A DNA stretch of 64,000 nt from an uncultured Coriobacteriaceae bacterium (lineage in GTDB: Bacteria > Actinomycetota > Coriobacteriia > Coriobacteriales > Coriobacteriaceae): assembly GCA_944322305.1 (NCBI GenBank), contig CALUOP010000001.1, positions 186,001 to 250,000 of the forward strand, in the 5' to 3' direction. Shown here piece by piece: positions 25,944 through 36,712 of this stretch. The notes under the pieces were generated by a model that was not told the DNA's origin, did no database searches, and worked only from the letters and a program-made list of their open reading frames with translations. Numbering within the stretch: position 1 is the first letter of the stretch; every line of letters begins with the position of its first letter. The position numbers were made by a program, and so were the translations under genes.

Positions 25944-27863
25944 CTATTTTCTCTTCCCCGTGAGAAGCTGGCGAATCTTGCCCAACAACCGCCTGCGTCT
26001 ACTGAAGGGCGGAAGCAGACGGTTCTTGAGGCTCACTTTTTTCTGCGGACGCTCGGCAATCAGCGTCAGCAAAATCTCGTAAGCATCCGACTGGCGCGCG
26101 TATTTCCAATACCGCGCGCCGTGTACGGTGGAAAGATCAATGAGCGGCTCAACCTCCGGCTTATAGGAAAACATCACAGAATCTGAAACCGCGCTCCATT
26201 GCTTGACATCGTCCTCCGAACCCCATGCGCGCAGATCACCTTCGCTCACCGCCGGGAGCACTTGCTGGTAAGCAAAGGGCTTGGCACCAAACGAGATAAG
26301 CAGCGCACTGGTCAGGGCATAGTACTCGACCGGAGGCGTAAATTGATCACGCGCAACGCCAAGGTATTCCTTAATATCCTCGAAAGCTTGGGCTGCCTCG
26401 TGCATCTTCGCCGTGAGATCCAAATCAAAAGCCCCGCAAAGATCCCGATACACACTGATGATACGGCTGCGCCCAATCTGACGCATGTAGTCCGTGTCCA
26501 TCAGCAATACGTCTGCGTCAAGTGTCACTGCAGAGCCAACGCTTTGGAGATATGCGCCTCGCACCTCCTTGTTGGACGGCTTGTTAAGCTCCTTCTGCAG
26601 GTAGAGACCGTTAAGTGCCACAAACGGGGCTGAAGGAAGCTTGGCAACCAACGCAAGTGGATCATCGTTGAAAAGCGCCATGCCGTCAACCCACAACATC
26701 CGATCGCATCCGCCGTACGTATCCGACTCGGCCAAGAGATACGGTAGCAGCGTCTCGAACTCAGTTTCGTTCAGCCCTTCGGCAATGGGGGCGCACGAAA
26801 ACGCGGGAACCGTAGCATCGTCAACGATGAGGTTCTCGGGCATACTGCGCAAAAAGCGCTTCAACTCACCAAACTGGAAATACCGATCATGGACGATCGT
26901 CAGGCGATAACGCCGATCAGCATGCAAATGATCGATCAAGCTGTCAGCGGCAACCGCAAAGCGCGGAGCACACGGATCGTCATATTTCCAGACAATATGC
27001 AGGTCAACCGAACCAGTACCCTTCTTCGCATCATCAAGAGCAAGAGGGGCTGGTGTAGCGTCGAAGAACAGCAGGGGCTTCTCAACAAAGTTCCAACCTC
27101 CCTCGGCCTTCAGATGGTTGATGAAGACGCTGTATAGCACCTCGCCAAAGTAACCGCAAATGCGTTTGCGCGTAGTAGTCAGCCCGCTATAGTCAAACGT
27201 CGCGTCAAATTCTTGCAAAATAGGAAATTCAAATGAACACAGGCGATCGAAAAGCTCACGCTTCAGGATGAAGCAGTTGTACCCCAGGTAAGAGCTTCCG
27301 TTAAGATAGGCCTTAAGCTCGTCGGCGTATTCCGGCTTCAAACGGGTGGTGATTTCAATGAGCCGATCAAAGTCCTCATCGGCAACCAAACCGTATCCAA
27401 CCATATGATCCCGCACGGTATCCTTCATGCCGTCCGGCGTGTTAGTCTTGCTCACATCCCAGGTATGGGCAATAACACCATCCGCCCCCTCGAGAGCCTG
27501 GCAGATAAGGCTCTCATCATCCAGCTGATACTGTGCCCGCGTGTAGGGAGACAACATCTCGATCTCGATCTGGGCGTGGTCGTTAGTGGGATACGAGCCG
27601 TCCCCAAAATAAAAGTATCTGCGGTAATGGCATTGGCCGACATAATCCGCATCAAGGTTCTTCCATGCCCAGTACTGTGCAGAAAGCTCGCAATAAGTGA
27701 AGTTGCGATCCGATATGTTATCGCCCTCGTTATCCGGCTGCATGTGCGGAAGCAGGCGCTTGCCCTCAGCACCAACGTGCACCGGCAAAAAGCACGAGCT
27801 CTTGGGATAATCGACCTCCTTGTGGCAGGAGATTAGAATTTTAATATTGGGCCTGTCAGACAT
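25944..27863 (-). CDS. Two-domain glycosyltransferase: DUF4422 plus GT8-like domain
   Basis: 639 residues. The N-terminal half (about 1-255) matches the DUF4422 pattern of capsule glycosyltransferases: KILISCHKEV, GDNISDRNFTYCELSAQYWAWKN, YVGQCHYRRYF, and SYLGYNCFILKRELFDRLCSF. The C-terminal half (about 285-600) resembles GT8 sugar transferases: VDLHIVWKYDD, RMLWVDGMALFNDDP, ALNGLYLQ, LDADVLLMDTDYMRQIG. A basic tail (RRRRLLGKIRQLLTGKRK) may touch the membrane. Two catalytic modules in one chain could add two sugars in sequence. ATG at 27863 follows AGAGGGG. Followed at short distance by the next transferase gene upstream, probably one operon. Confidence 0.85.
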   Translation of the reverse strand: MSDRPNIKILISCHKEVDYPKSSCFLPVHVGAEGKRLLPHMQPDNEGDNISDRNFTYCELSAQYWAWKNLDADYVGQCHYRRYFYFGDGSYPTNDHAQIEIEMLSPYTRAQYQLDDESLICQALEGADGVIAHTWDVSKTNTPDGMKDTVRDHMVGYGLVADEDFDRLIEITTRLKPEYADELKAYLNGSSYLGYNCFILKRELFDRLCSFEFPILQEFDATFDYSGLTTTRKRICGYFGEVLYSVFINHLKAEGGWNFVEKPLLFFDATPAPLALDDAKKGTGSVDLHIVWKYDDPCAPRFAVAADSLIDHLHADRRYRLTIVHDRYFQFGELKRFLRSMPENLIVDDATVPAFSCAPIAEGLNETEFETLLPYLLAESDTYGGCDRMLWVDGMALFNDDPLALVAKLPSAPFVALNGLYLQKELNKPSNKEVRGAYLQSVGSAVTLDADVLLMDTDYMRQIGRSRIISVYRDLCGAFDLDLTAKMHEAAQAFEDIKEYLGVARDQFTPPVEYYALTSALLISFGAKPFAYQQVLPAVSEGDLRAWGSEDDVKQWSAVSDSVMFSYKPEVEPLIDLSTVHGARYWKYARQSDAYEILLTLIAERPQKKVSLKNRLLPPFSRRRRLLGKIRQLLTGKRK

Positions 27864-27875
27864 ATCGAACCCCTC

Positions 27876-28880
27876 TTATGCCTTAAGCGCAAACTGGTCG
27901 CGATGCGCCTGGTAGTACTCCATCATGTGCTTGGTCTGGGCGCCGCCGTAGCCCAAATGGCCGACCATGATGTTCTCATCCACCACCATGACACGCCCTG
28001 TAAAGCACGCATAGTTGCAGATATGTTCCTCGTCGTCACCCAAGCCGTATTCGCCACCGACAAAGGTAATGGGAAAATGCCCAAACTCCTCCCATGCGCC
28101 ACGCGTGAAGAGGATGGCACCGATACTGTAACGCACAGGGCAGATCGAGTAGTTCAGCTTCCCCTGATTGAAACGTCTGGTCAAGGCATCCACATCGCGC
28201 AGAATCTCTTGGCTGCCGCCCCACAGGTACTCGGCCGCTAGAGGCTCGTCGATGATTTGTCGATTATGGTGCAAGCCGTCACTAAGCTTGACGTCGGTAA
28301 GCCCCGTAGCGCGGAAGTCCTCGAGCAGACCCACCTTCTCAAGCAGGCGCAAATGGCCGTAGCAGCTGACGTTGATCAAGGGCGAGACAAACGCCGGACG
28401 ATAGATGGAATCCTCTTCCAGCGTGACAAACGTTCTGTAGAGGTCCTCGAAAAACCCTTCCGTGATGAACATGTCCTCATCGAGTTTGTAAATCCACTGG
28501 GCATGCGGGTGGCACTCAATAGCAACGTTCTGCACCAACGAGAGGTGGTTGACGGAAGTCGAGAGGTATGACCATCCATGCTCCTCTGCGATCTTCATGA
28601 GCTTCTGGTTCTCAAGACCGCTAGTCATGATGCACATGTCAACATCATCGGGAAGATAAGCAGCAATGCGCCCAAAGACATCGTCCCACAAGGGCTCTTT
28701 GTAACCAGCCAAGATGATGCACAGCTTATCGCTCCCCTTGCTTCGATCAATAAAGTGATGGGAGGAGGAGAGCACGTGGGCAACGCGTTTGCTATCGCGC
28801 AGATTTCGACGTATCTGCAGGGCCGCCCGGCCAAGCGAGCTGTTGTTCAGGCTGGCGTACAGCCTCTCCTTAAACGTCAT
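27876..28880 (-). CDS. Glycosyltransferase-like protein of the glycan locus
   Basis: 334 residues with a GT-A-like core: LCIILAGYKEPLWDDVFGRI, MCIMTSG, WIYKLDEDMFITEGFF (DxD-like DED), and GLGDDEEHICNYACF near the C-terminus, reminiscent of acceptor-site acidic clusters in GT-A enzymes. No transmembrane helix. It starts at ATG 28880 after AAGGAG and ends 12 bases before the DUF4422 gene, so they are co-transcribed. Likely adds one sugar of the repeat unit; donor unknown. Confidence 0.8.
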   Translation of the reverse strand: MTFKERLYASLNNSSLGRAALQIRRNLRDSKRVAHVLSSSHHFIDRSKGSDKLCIILAGYKEPLWDDVFGRIAAYLPDDVDMCIMTSGLENQKLMKIAEEHGWSYLSTSVNHLSLVQNVAIECHPHAQWIYKLDEDMFITEGFFEDLYRTFVTLEEDSIYRPAFVSPLINVSCYGHLRLLEKVGLLEDFRATGLTDVKLSDGLHHNRQIIDEPLAAEYLWGGSQEILRDVDALTRRFNQGKLNYSICPVRYSIGAILFTRGAWEEFGHFPITFVGGEYGLGDDEEHICNYACFTGRVMVVDENIMVGHLGYGGAQTKHMMEYYQAHRDQFALKA

Positions 28881-28971
28881 GGCACTCCTTCAATACGGAT
28901 ATACGCGAACGTAAGTGTACGCGATATACCCCAACACGTGCAGGTATTCACCGAATCAGAAGAGACGCACG

Positions 28972-30996
28972 TTACTCGATTTCATAGAGGCGCATGTCAC
29001 CTTCGGAGAGAAGCAGCTTTAATCCAGGGGTCGAGTCGGTGATGTTGTTCAAGCCGTCCCAATCATCAGGGTTGTAATAGCCATAGAAACAACGCTCTGG
29101 CAGAGCTTCGCCACCCTGATCAAGAATGAGTATGTAGTGAATATTCGCCTCTCTTAGTACCTTTTTAACCTGCTCGTTATCGCTAAGTTCATCAATTGAA
29201 TGACGCAGTAATGAACCGTATTCTGTATCAGCAGACGCATCAGAACGTCTATAACACAAGTTCAACCCATACAGTGCGTATGCAAACGTGCTGCCATCAT
29301 CAGCGCAATTGTATATTTTTGCACTCGGGTCTACGATTCCTTTCACCTTTTCGGCGAAGCGCATCTCATTCCGATCAAAAAGATTGTCACGTGAAGTTGA
29401 GTACAGTCTCGTCAACGTATCAGAAATGTACCCAGTCGCAGTTTCAACTTCATAGCGACCGGGATACGCATAGCTTGGATAGAACACCAATGCACCAACT
29501 GCAACAACCGAAATAATATAACCTCCTATTTTTCCTGAGGAGCGTCCCACGACGACGTTAAACGCTCTATTCAGCAGCTCTGCTAACCGCGCAATTCCAA
29601 TAGCGGAAAGGGGGACAGCAATCAAAACCGCCGTTGCAGCAAGTCGATATGGATCAGTGTACCAATATCCGGTCAGCACCGATTTTAACTGGCCGTCTGA
29701 AGTTGCCCCGATAAAGCAAAAAGCAATTGCTAAAAAATACGACCCCACAAGCCACCTGTTATTACGTCTGACAATTAGCAGGGCTATACCGATTATCACG
29801 CAAGCAGCAAGAATCGGCTGAGCTATTGGCACACGATATGAAAGCGTCAATATATTGATGATCTCTTGTGCCGGATCAGCAAATTTTTCCCAATTAAAAC
29901 TCACTACAGCGGTAAAAAACGAAAGATTCCTTAGTACAACCCACATCACGGCGACAGCTACCAAGAAGACGATCGGAGGGATCGCAATGCAGACTCTTCG
30001 ATAAGGAAGCCCCCTTTTTTCCCAGTGCTTTTGAGCCATATTTTTCAAAAACGAAATAACATAGGGAATAAGAACCAATGCCATGGAGAACAACGAATTA
30101 GGATGCGCTAAAGTTAAAGCGATTGTGCATATCGCGAACGCGGTGAAGCGGACCAGCTTCTGTGTTGCACTTCGCTTATCCCAATTGGAGAGTGCGCAAA
30201 TAAATATAGCGCATCCCAAGGGGACCATCGATAAACCAACTAGATTCGGGTACAGTGGACCAAAGGTCAAAAAAGCCCAAGGAAACGCCAGAAAAGCTAC
30301 AGAAGAGACAGCGGTACATAATTGTACTTTATGGCTTCTAGGAAAGAGCACGCTTACGAAGTATGAGCAAGATATCGGCCAAACAAGTGACAGAAAAACG
30401 AATAAAGTTGCGTTAGCAGACATCGGTACGGAAATGCTAAGCATGTTAAGTACTAGAGCGGCCAACATATGCCAAGCCGATGGATAGAACGAACCCACGG
30501 TCGGCATTACAGATACCTGTAAGTCAGAATCCTTAAACAAAGATGCACCTATGGAAGACATGTCGCCAGTTTCAGCAAACGACCGAATTAAGGAGAGATG
30601 CCAGGTATTGTCTGCATCTTGGTTAAATGAAGACGGCCCATCCAGAGGCAAAACGAACAAAACAAAAGACGCAACAAGCCCGAGGAGCATACTTAGAAGC
30701 AGGACTCTTTTAGAAAGAATTATCGGAGAAGCACCGGAACCACGCTTCCGGAACAATGCATATAGTATTCCACTCAATAACGTAACTGGAACAAATAGGG
30801 TAAAAACCCCAGTTCTGATGTTAAGGATGGAATAAACCACACCCAAGCATGAATACACACACATCGAAAAAGCCGGTGCCCATGCAATGCACTCTTCAGT
30901 GGACCGAGACAATACTCGGCTAAAGAGGAAACCTGGTATATAAATAATCGACACAGTAAGAATTACAGCTACTGCAAACATCAACCATTCGCTCAT
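28972..30996 (-). CDS. Large polytopic membrane protein (DUF6541-like)
   Basis: 674 residues with about 12-14 hydrophobic segments spread over residues 1-530, then an extracytoplasmic C-terminal domain. The architecture resembles actinobacterial DUF6541 and GT-C-like proteins: an acidic loop after the early helices (LPLDGPSSFNQDADNTWHLS) and FYPSAWHMLAALVL. GT-C enzymes use polyprenyl-phosphate sugars, so lateral glycan modification is plausible but not shown. This gene is the most A+T-rich in the locus. ATG at 30996 follows a GAGG. Confidence 0.72.
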   Translation of the reverse strand: MSEWLMFAVAVILTVSIIYIPGFLFSRVLSRSTEECIAWAPAFSMCVYSCLGVVYSILNIRTGVFTLFVPVTLLSGILYALFRKRGSGASPIILSKRVLLLSMLLGLVASFVLFVLPLDGPSSFNQDADNTWHLSLIRSFAETGDMSSIGASLFKDSDLQVSVMPTVGSFYPSAWHMLAALVLNMLSISVPMSANATLFVFLSLVWPISCSYFVSVLFPRSHKVQLCTAVSSVAFLAFPWAFLTFGPLYPNLVGLSMVPLGCAIFICALSNWDKRSATQKLVRFTAFAICTIALTLAHPNSLFSMALVLIPYVISFLKNMAQKHWEKRGLPYRRVCIAIPPIVFLVAVAVMWVVLRNLSFFTAVVSFNWEKFADPAQEIINILTLSYRVPIAQPILAACVIIGIALLIVRRNNRWLVGSYFLAIAFCFIGATSDGQLKSVLTGYWYTDPYRLAATAVLIAVPLSAIGIARLAELLNRAFNVVVGRSSGKIGGYIISVVAVGALVFYPSYAYPGRYEVETATGYISDTLTRLYSTSRDNLFDRNEMRFAEKVKGIVDPSAKIYNCADDGSTFAYALYGLNLCYRRSDASADTEYGSLLRHSIDELSDNEQVKKVLREANIHYILILDQGGEALPERCFYGYYNPDDWDGLNNITDSTPGLKLLLSEGDMRLYEIE

Positions 30997-31035
30997 CTAT
31001 ATAACCTCAAAATCTAAATAGGATGACGCAAGGTA

Positions 31036-32517
31036 CTACACCGCATCAACACAGTAAGAATGCAGCGATCCTCGCCAGTCGGGCATGGCAAAGCCGGCGG
31101 CCTCGAGCTTGGAGAGGTTGAGCGAGGAGAGGCGCGGGCGCGGGGCCACGGGGCCGGGGGCGGAGGCGTAGTACTCCTCCGTGCTGACAGGGCGGACGGA
31201 GGTACCGTTGCCGTTCCTGAGCTCGAACACCTCGCGGGCGATCCCCGCCCAGCTGGCGGGCTCCCCGGAGCCGGTGCAGTTGTAGGTCCCGTACGGGGCC
31301 GGCGAGCTCGGCTCCAGGCCGCCCTCGCGGTAACCGAGGAGGAAGAGGACCGCGCGGGCCATGTCAGCAGTGAAGGTGAGGCGGCCCACCTGATCGTCCA
31401 CCACGGTCACCTCGTTCAGATCATCATTCAGGTCGGCACAGCGGTCAGACAGCTTCATCATGGTGCGTACGAAGTTGCTCCCGTCTCCTATGACCCACGA
31501 GCTTCGCAGGACGTAGTACCGGGGGCAGGTGGAGACGGCAAGGTCGCCCGCGGCCTTGGACTGGCCATAGACGCCCAGGGGAGACAGAGGCTCGTCCTCG
31601 TCGTGAAGCCCCTTCGTCCCGTCGAACACGTAGTCTGAGCTGATGTGCACGAGGGTGATCCCGTGCTCCGCGCAGACCTTGGAGAGCAGCGCGGGGCCGG
31701 TCGCGTTGGCCCTCCAGGCGGCGACGCGGCCCTCCGGGGTCTCGGCTTTGTCGACGGCCGTGTAGGCGCCGCAGTTGACCACGGCGCCGTAGAGGGACCA
31801 GTCGTACTGGGCGTAGTCCTCCGGGTCCGCCAGGTCGAAGGTGTCGATGTCGCAGAAGTCGAAGCTCCCCAGGAGCCCGCGCTCCTCGGCGAGCGCCCGC
31901 ACCGCGCGGCCCAGCTGCCCGTTGCAGCCGGTCACCAACGTGCGTCGCGGGGCCATGGGCTCCACGTCCCTAAGGAGGGGGTGGTTCCTGTCCGCCTCGG
32001 AGAGCTCGCACTCCCCCAGCGGTATCGGCCACTCGATGGCGAGGTCGGGGTCGGCGAGGTTGACGAACGTGTAGGTCGGCTTGAGCTCGAGCGACCAGTG
32101 GGCGTCGACGAGGTAGGTGTATGCCGTGCCGTCCTCCAGCGCCTGGTAGGAGTTGCCCACGCCGCGGGGGACGTAGATGGCCTTAGAGGGGTCGAGGACG
32201 CAGGTGTAGACCTTGCCGTAGGTGTCGCTCCCCGAGCGCAGGTCCACCCACGCGCCGAAGACGCTCCCCGTGGCCACCGAGATCAGCTTGTCCCAGGGCT
32301 CGGCGTGGACGCCGCGAGTGGCGCCTCGCTTCTCGTTGAATGATATGTTGTTCTGCACCCAGCGGCGGTCGGGGATGCCGAGGGCGACCATCTTCTCGCG
32401 CTGCCAGTTCTCCTTGAACCAACCGCGGGAGTCGCCGTGGACGGCGAGGTCGACGACCTTGAGGCCGGGGATGCCGGTCTCGGCGACCTTCAGTTCCTTC
32501 TCGTATTCGATGGGCAT
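31036..32517 (-). CDS. rfbCD: Fused dTDP-4-dehydrorhamnose 3,5-epimerase / dTDP-4-dehydrorhamnose reductase
   Basis: Performs the last two steps of dTDP-L-rhamnose synthesis in one chain of 493 residues. Residues 1-190 are the RmlC cupin (DSRGWFKENWQREKM, RGVHAEPWDKLISV). Residues 195-490 are the RmlD reductase (LVTGCNGQLGRAV, SSDYVFDGTKG, catalytic YGQSK). RmlC-RmlD fusions are known in bifidobacteria and coriobacteria. The RmlC segment reads PRGVGNSYQALED where stand-alone enzymes usually have a HGF-type motif. Start 32517 follows AAGGAG, 12 bases after the rfbB stop. Much more GC-rich than the neighbours on both sides. Confidence 0.95.
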   Translation of the reverse strand: MPIEYEKELKVAETGIPGLKVVDLAVHGDSRGWFKENWQREKMVALGIPDRRWVQNNISFNEKRGATRGVHAEPWDKLISVATGSVFGAWVDLRSGSDTYGKVYTCVLDPSKAIYVPRGVGNSYQALEDGTAYTYLVDAHWSLELKPTYTFVNLADPDLAIEWPIPLGECELSEADRNHPLLRDVEPMAPRRTLVTGCNGQLGRAVRALAEERGLLGSFDFCDIDTFDLADPEDYAQYDWSLYGAVVNCGAYTAVDKAETPEGRVAAWRANATGPALLSKVCAEHGITLVHISSDYVFDGTKGLHDEDEPLSPLGVYGQSKAAGDLAVSTCPRYYVLRSSWVIGDGSNFVRTMMKLSDRCADLNDDLNEVTVVDDQVGRLTFTADMARAVLFLLGYREGGLEPSSPAPYGTYNCTGSGEPASWAGIAREVFELRNGNGTSVRPVSTEEYYASAPGPVAPRPRLSSLNLSKLEAAGFAMPDWRGSLHSYCVDAV

Positions 32518-32529
32518 GGCTATGGCTCC

Positions 32530-33690
<1,161 letters not shown>

Positions 33691-34590
33691 CTAATAGTTG
33701 TTCCTCTGGTTGATGATCTCGCCGGCAGCCACGCGCTTGAGGTGCTTGCCGTAAACGCTCTTGCCGTAAGCCTCGGCGGCGACAACGAGCTCTTCGTCGG
33801 TGATCCAGCCGTTTTCCCAGGCGATCTCCTCGGGAACGGACACGGGCAGGTCCTGCGAGCGCTCCACGGCGCGTACGAACTCCCCGGCCTCGTAGAGGCT
33901 CTCCATGGTGCCGGTGTCGAGCCACGCGTAGCCCCGCCCGAGAGTCACCACGCTGAGCGTTCCGTCCTCAAGGTACATGCGGTTGAGGTCGGTGATCTCG
34001 AGCTCGCCGCGCGCCGAGGGCCTAACCCGCTTCGCGAACTCGCAGACGCGCCCATCGTAGAAGTACAAGCCGGTAACGGCATAGTGGCTCTTGGGATGCT
34101 CGGGCTTCTCCTCGATGGAGACGGCGTTGTGGCTCTCATCGAACTCAACCACTCCGAAGCGCTCCGGATCGTCCACGTGGTACCCGAAAACGGTGGAGAC
34201 GCCCTTCCGGGCGTTCTCGACGGCGCGGCGCAGATGGCGTCCGAGACCGTTACCGTAGAAGATGTTGTCCCCCAGTACGAGCGCACTCGACTCGCCGGCG
34301 AGCCATTCCTCTCCAATGAGGAAGGCCTGTGCCAGGCCGTCCGGACTCGGCTGCTCGGCGTAGGAAAGCGAGACCCCGAACTTCGAGCCGTCTCCAAGCA
34401 GCCGCTCGAAGTTAGGCAAATCGGTCGGGGTTGAAATTATCAAGATGTCCCGAATTCCGGCCAGCATGAGGGTGCTGAGCGGGTAATAGATCATGGGCTT
34501 GTCGTACACGGGCAGGAGCTGCTTGCTCGTCACGAGCGTCAGCGGGTAGAGCCGGGTGCCGGACCCACCGGCCAAGATGATGCCCTTCAT
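33691..34590 (-). CDS. rfbA: Glucose-1-phosphate thymidylyltransferase
   Basis: First step to dTDP-rhamnose: glucose-1-P + dTTP to dTDP-glucose. 299 residues. Signature [22 protein letters not shown], then [40 protein letters not shown] and [20 protein letters not shown], all canonical for RmlA. ATG at 34590 follows GGGAG. Feeds the whole rhamnose pathway of this locus. Confidence 0.97.
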   Translation of the reverse strand: MKGIILAGGSGTRLYPLTLVTSKQLLPVYDKPMIYYPLSTLMLAGIRDILIISTPTDLPNFERLLGDGSKFGVSLSYAEQPSPDGLAQAFLIGEEWLAGESSALVLGDNIFYGNGLGRHLRRAVENARKGVSTVFGYHVDDPERFGVVEFDESHNAVSIEEKPEHPKSHYAVTGLYFYDGRVCEFAKRVRPSARGELEITDLNRMYLEDGTLSVVTLGRGYAWLDTGTMESLYEAGEFVRAVERSQDLPVSVPEEIAWENGWITDEELVVAAEAYGKSVYGKHLKRVAAGEIINQRNNY

Positions 34591-34646
34591 GGAACTCCCT
34601 TTAGTAGAAAAGCCATCAGGATGTAATTACCTCGTCGATTGTGGAA

Positions 34647-35003
34647 TCAGTGCTTCTTTGCCGTCGTGTCAAGAAGCTCCTTCTCCACAATAGCCAATCG
34701 TTGCGTTAAGTTCTTAATGCTCGTAGCTTGCTTGCTGACAATGACACTCAATGAAAGCCCAACGAGCATGAGAAAGAAAATGCCCACAAGGAAAACGAAG
34801 TTCGAAGACAACGTAAAACCACAAAGCCTTGCAAGAGCGAACACTGGACCGGGGAAAACGGCGCAAAGCAAGGTAACAATGGCCAGCAACAACCAGAGCA
34901 ACGAATACTTGAGCAGTAAGCGCTCACGTGAAACCAAGCGGATAACATAGATTAGCAGCGCGACGCACATGACCACTAAGATCAATCGAATCGCCAGCGT
35001 CAT
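34647..35003 (-). CDS. DUF2304 small membrane protein
   Basis: 118 residues from ATG 35003 (AGGTGG just upstream). Three transmembrane helices: IRLILVVMCVALLIYVIRLV, LLKYSLLWLLLAIVTLLCAV and FVFLVGIFFLMLVGLSLSVI, then a charged helical tail. This is the DUF2304 layout. Such proteins are regularly encoded next to a dolichyl-phosphate-mannose-synthase-like GT2, as here, and may anchor or assist it in making a polyprenyl-P-sugar. The start overlaps the neighbouring gene's end closely, so they form a translation unit. Confidence 0.85.
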   Translation of the reverse strand: MTLAIRLILVVMCVALLIYVIRLVSRERLLLKYSLLWLLLAIVTLLCAVFPGPVFALARLCGFTLSSNFVFLVGIFFLMLVGLSLSVIVSKQATSIKNLTQRLAIVEKELLDTTAKKH

Positions 35004-35011
35004 AAAACCAC

Positions 35012-35716
35012 CTACTTCTTTTTCCGCCCATTGGCTAAGCAGACTACGCAAATAGCCAACGTGACTTTCACCATAAAGTAAATGCTCGACAAGCCGCCAA
35101 TAGACGATTGCCCGCCCTGCCGCTCTCTCATCGAAACGGGCACTTCACGCACTCGAAGCCCACGCTTAAGCGCCAAAGCAATAGACTCTGGTTCAGGATA
35201 ATCAATCGGATAGCTCTCGCTGAACAGTTTAATGGCCTTGCGGCCACACGCGCGAAATCCAGAGGTTGCATCAGTCACCGATGTGCCAGTCAATGCCCCA
35301 AGCAACACCTTGAACCAAGTAATTCCCAACCGCCTCAAAGCCGTAGACTGAAAGCCCCTGCTTTCTTCAACAAAACGAGATCCAATAGCCAAGTCTGCCC
35401 CACGCTCAATCTCCTCAACGAGCAGGTGCAGATACTGCGGATCATGCTGGCCATCGCCATCAACCTGAATGTCGATATCATACCCATAACGCAGAGCATA
35501 TTTATGCCCTGTTTGAACCGCACCGCCTATACCAAGGTTCTGAGGCAAATCCAGCACGTTCAGTCCGTTTTCCCGGCATATTGAAAGTGTGTCGTCTTTT
35601 GAACCATCGTTAACGATCACGTAATCGTAGCCATACGCCTCAACAGCGCATGCGGTAGAAAGAATCGCCTCCTGCTCATTGTAGGCAGGAATGATAATGA
35701 GTACCTTTGGTCGCAT
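35012..35716 (-). CDS. Family 2 glycosyltransferase, polyprenyl-phosphate sugar synthase-like
   Basis: About 234 residues. N-terminal VLIIIPAYNEQEAI, YVIVNDGSKDDT, QNLGIGGAVQTGHKYA and the DxD motif in DIQVDGDGQHDP, plus IGSRFV and VTDATSGFRAC, all typical of DPM1/GtrB-like enzymes that load a sugar onto polyprenyl-phosphate. A C-terminal hydrophobic segment (FMVKVTLAICVVCLAN) could dip into the membrane. Start ATG 35716 has GAAGGA at ten bases; ATG 35734 is the alternative. Partner of the DUF2304 protein. Confidence 0.9.
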   Translation of the reverse strand: MRPKVLIIIPAYNEQEAILSTACAVEAYGYDYVIVNDGSKDDTLSICRENGLNVLDLPQNLGIGGAVQTGHKYALRYGYDIDIQVDGDGQHDPQYLHLLVEEIERGADLAIGSRFVEESRGFQSTALRRLGITWFKVLLGALTGTSVTDATSGFRACGRKAIKLFSESYPIDYPEPESIALALKRGLRVREVPVSMRERQGGQSSIGGLSSIYFMVKVTLAICVVCLANGRKKK

Positions 35717-35749
35717 TGCAACAACGTCCTTCATCGTAAAACCCGGCGA

Positions 35750-36550
35750 TTATTGCTCGTTGCTTTTTTGACTCGACTTGTAAAATGAATTGATAAACTG
35801 CGCAATAGGCGCAGGCCAAAAACGGCGCAGCATCGCATAGTCTTCTTTTGTGCGCGTGCTGTCCTCTATAAGCGCCGTAGTCTCAGACTCAACGTGGATT
35901 CTGTGATGCATCAGGATCTTGGTGTTGTAATAAAAGTCACCTTGCAAACGCGATGCTCGCTCCCACGTTGCCCAATCCAAATCACACTTAAACTCATTGG
36001 TAAAAACTGGTAGTTTCCATAAATTCGAGAGAGCCAGGGTTACCGACGGACAGCTGATAGACGATCCAAGGGAGAGAATACGACGACGAACGAATTTGCT
36101 TCCACTGAAACGTCCGTCGTTCAGCAAAAACAGCAAACGCCGCTTTATCTCAAGCAACCGATTACTGTCTACGTTAACTCCATTGCGAATCTCGCCATAA
36201 TTCGTGAAGTAAATAAGCGGCTTCTTCACCGAGTTGATCGCTTTGAGCGCCTCCTCGGCATATGCCGATTCGTAGGTGTCGTCTTGATGCGCAATGGTAA
36301 CAAGAGAAGTACCCGCACAGCTCACCGCATAGTTCCAGTCATCTGCAATGCCCGGCTCGCCGTCACGCACATAAAGCCTTACGCGATACTCGTCGGCCAA
36401 TTGCCTCATAGTCTCAGTTGGCGTAGATGTTGCCATAATTACGTTGGTTTTAAGAGACTGGCTGGTCACCGAGTCCAGACACTCCCGCAGAAACGGGCTG
36501 TCCTTATACGCACACACAGCAAACGTGTGGTCAGAAGCTTCAAATCGCAT
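35750..36550 (-). CDS. Family 2 glycosyltransferase
   Basis: About 266 residues, GT-A fold: FAVCAYKDSPFLRECLDSVT, a short IMATSTPTE nucleotide loop, GIADDWNYAV and the metal-binding region AHQDDTYES. C-terminal half rich in aromatic and basic residues. The ATG at 36550 is preferred over an upstream GTG at 36562, whose SD would be too close. Divergent from the flippase gene. AT-richer than the core genome, as expected of horizontally exchanged glycan genes. Confidence 0.87.
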   Translation of the reverse strand: MRFEASDHTFAVCAYKDSPFLRECLDSVTSQSLKTNVIMATSTPTETMRQLADEYRVRLYVRDGEPGIADDWNYAVSCAGTSLVTIAHQDDTYESAYAEEALKAINSVKKPLIYFTNYGEIRNGVNVDSNRLLEIKRRLLFLLNDGRFSGSKFVRRRILSLGSSISCPSVTLALSNLWKLPVFTNEFKCDLDWATWERASRLQGDFYYNTKILMHHRIHVESETTALIEDSTRTKEDYAMLRRFWPAPIAQFINSFYKSSQKSNEQ

Positions 36551-36712
36551 AGATCCCGTCACTCCACCTTGTCTCTTAGTGCACGCTTCGTATCTGCACG
36601 CACGTATTCTAGTATTTTACGAAAAGAATCGCGCGGCGGGCGCAGTACGCAGAAAACGCGCGATTATGATTACGAAAACACGATGAGACATCAACACGGG
36701 GAGGAGTCGGTC

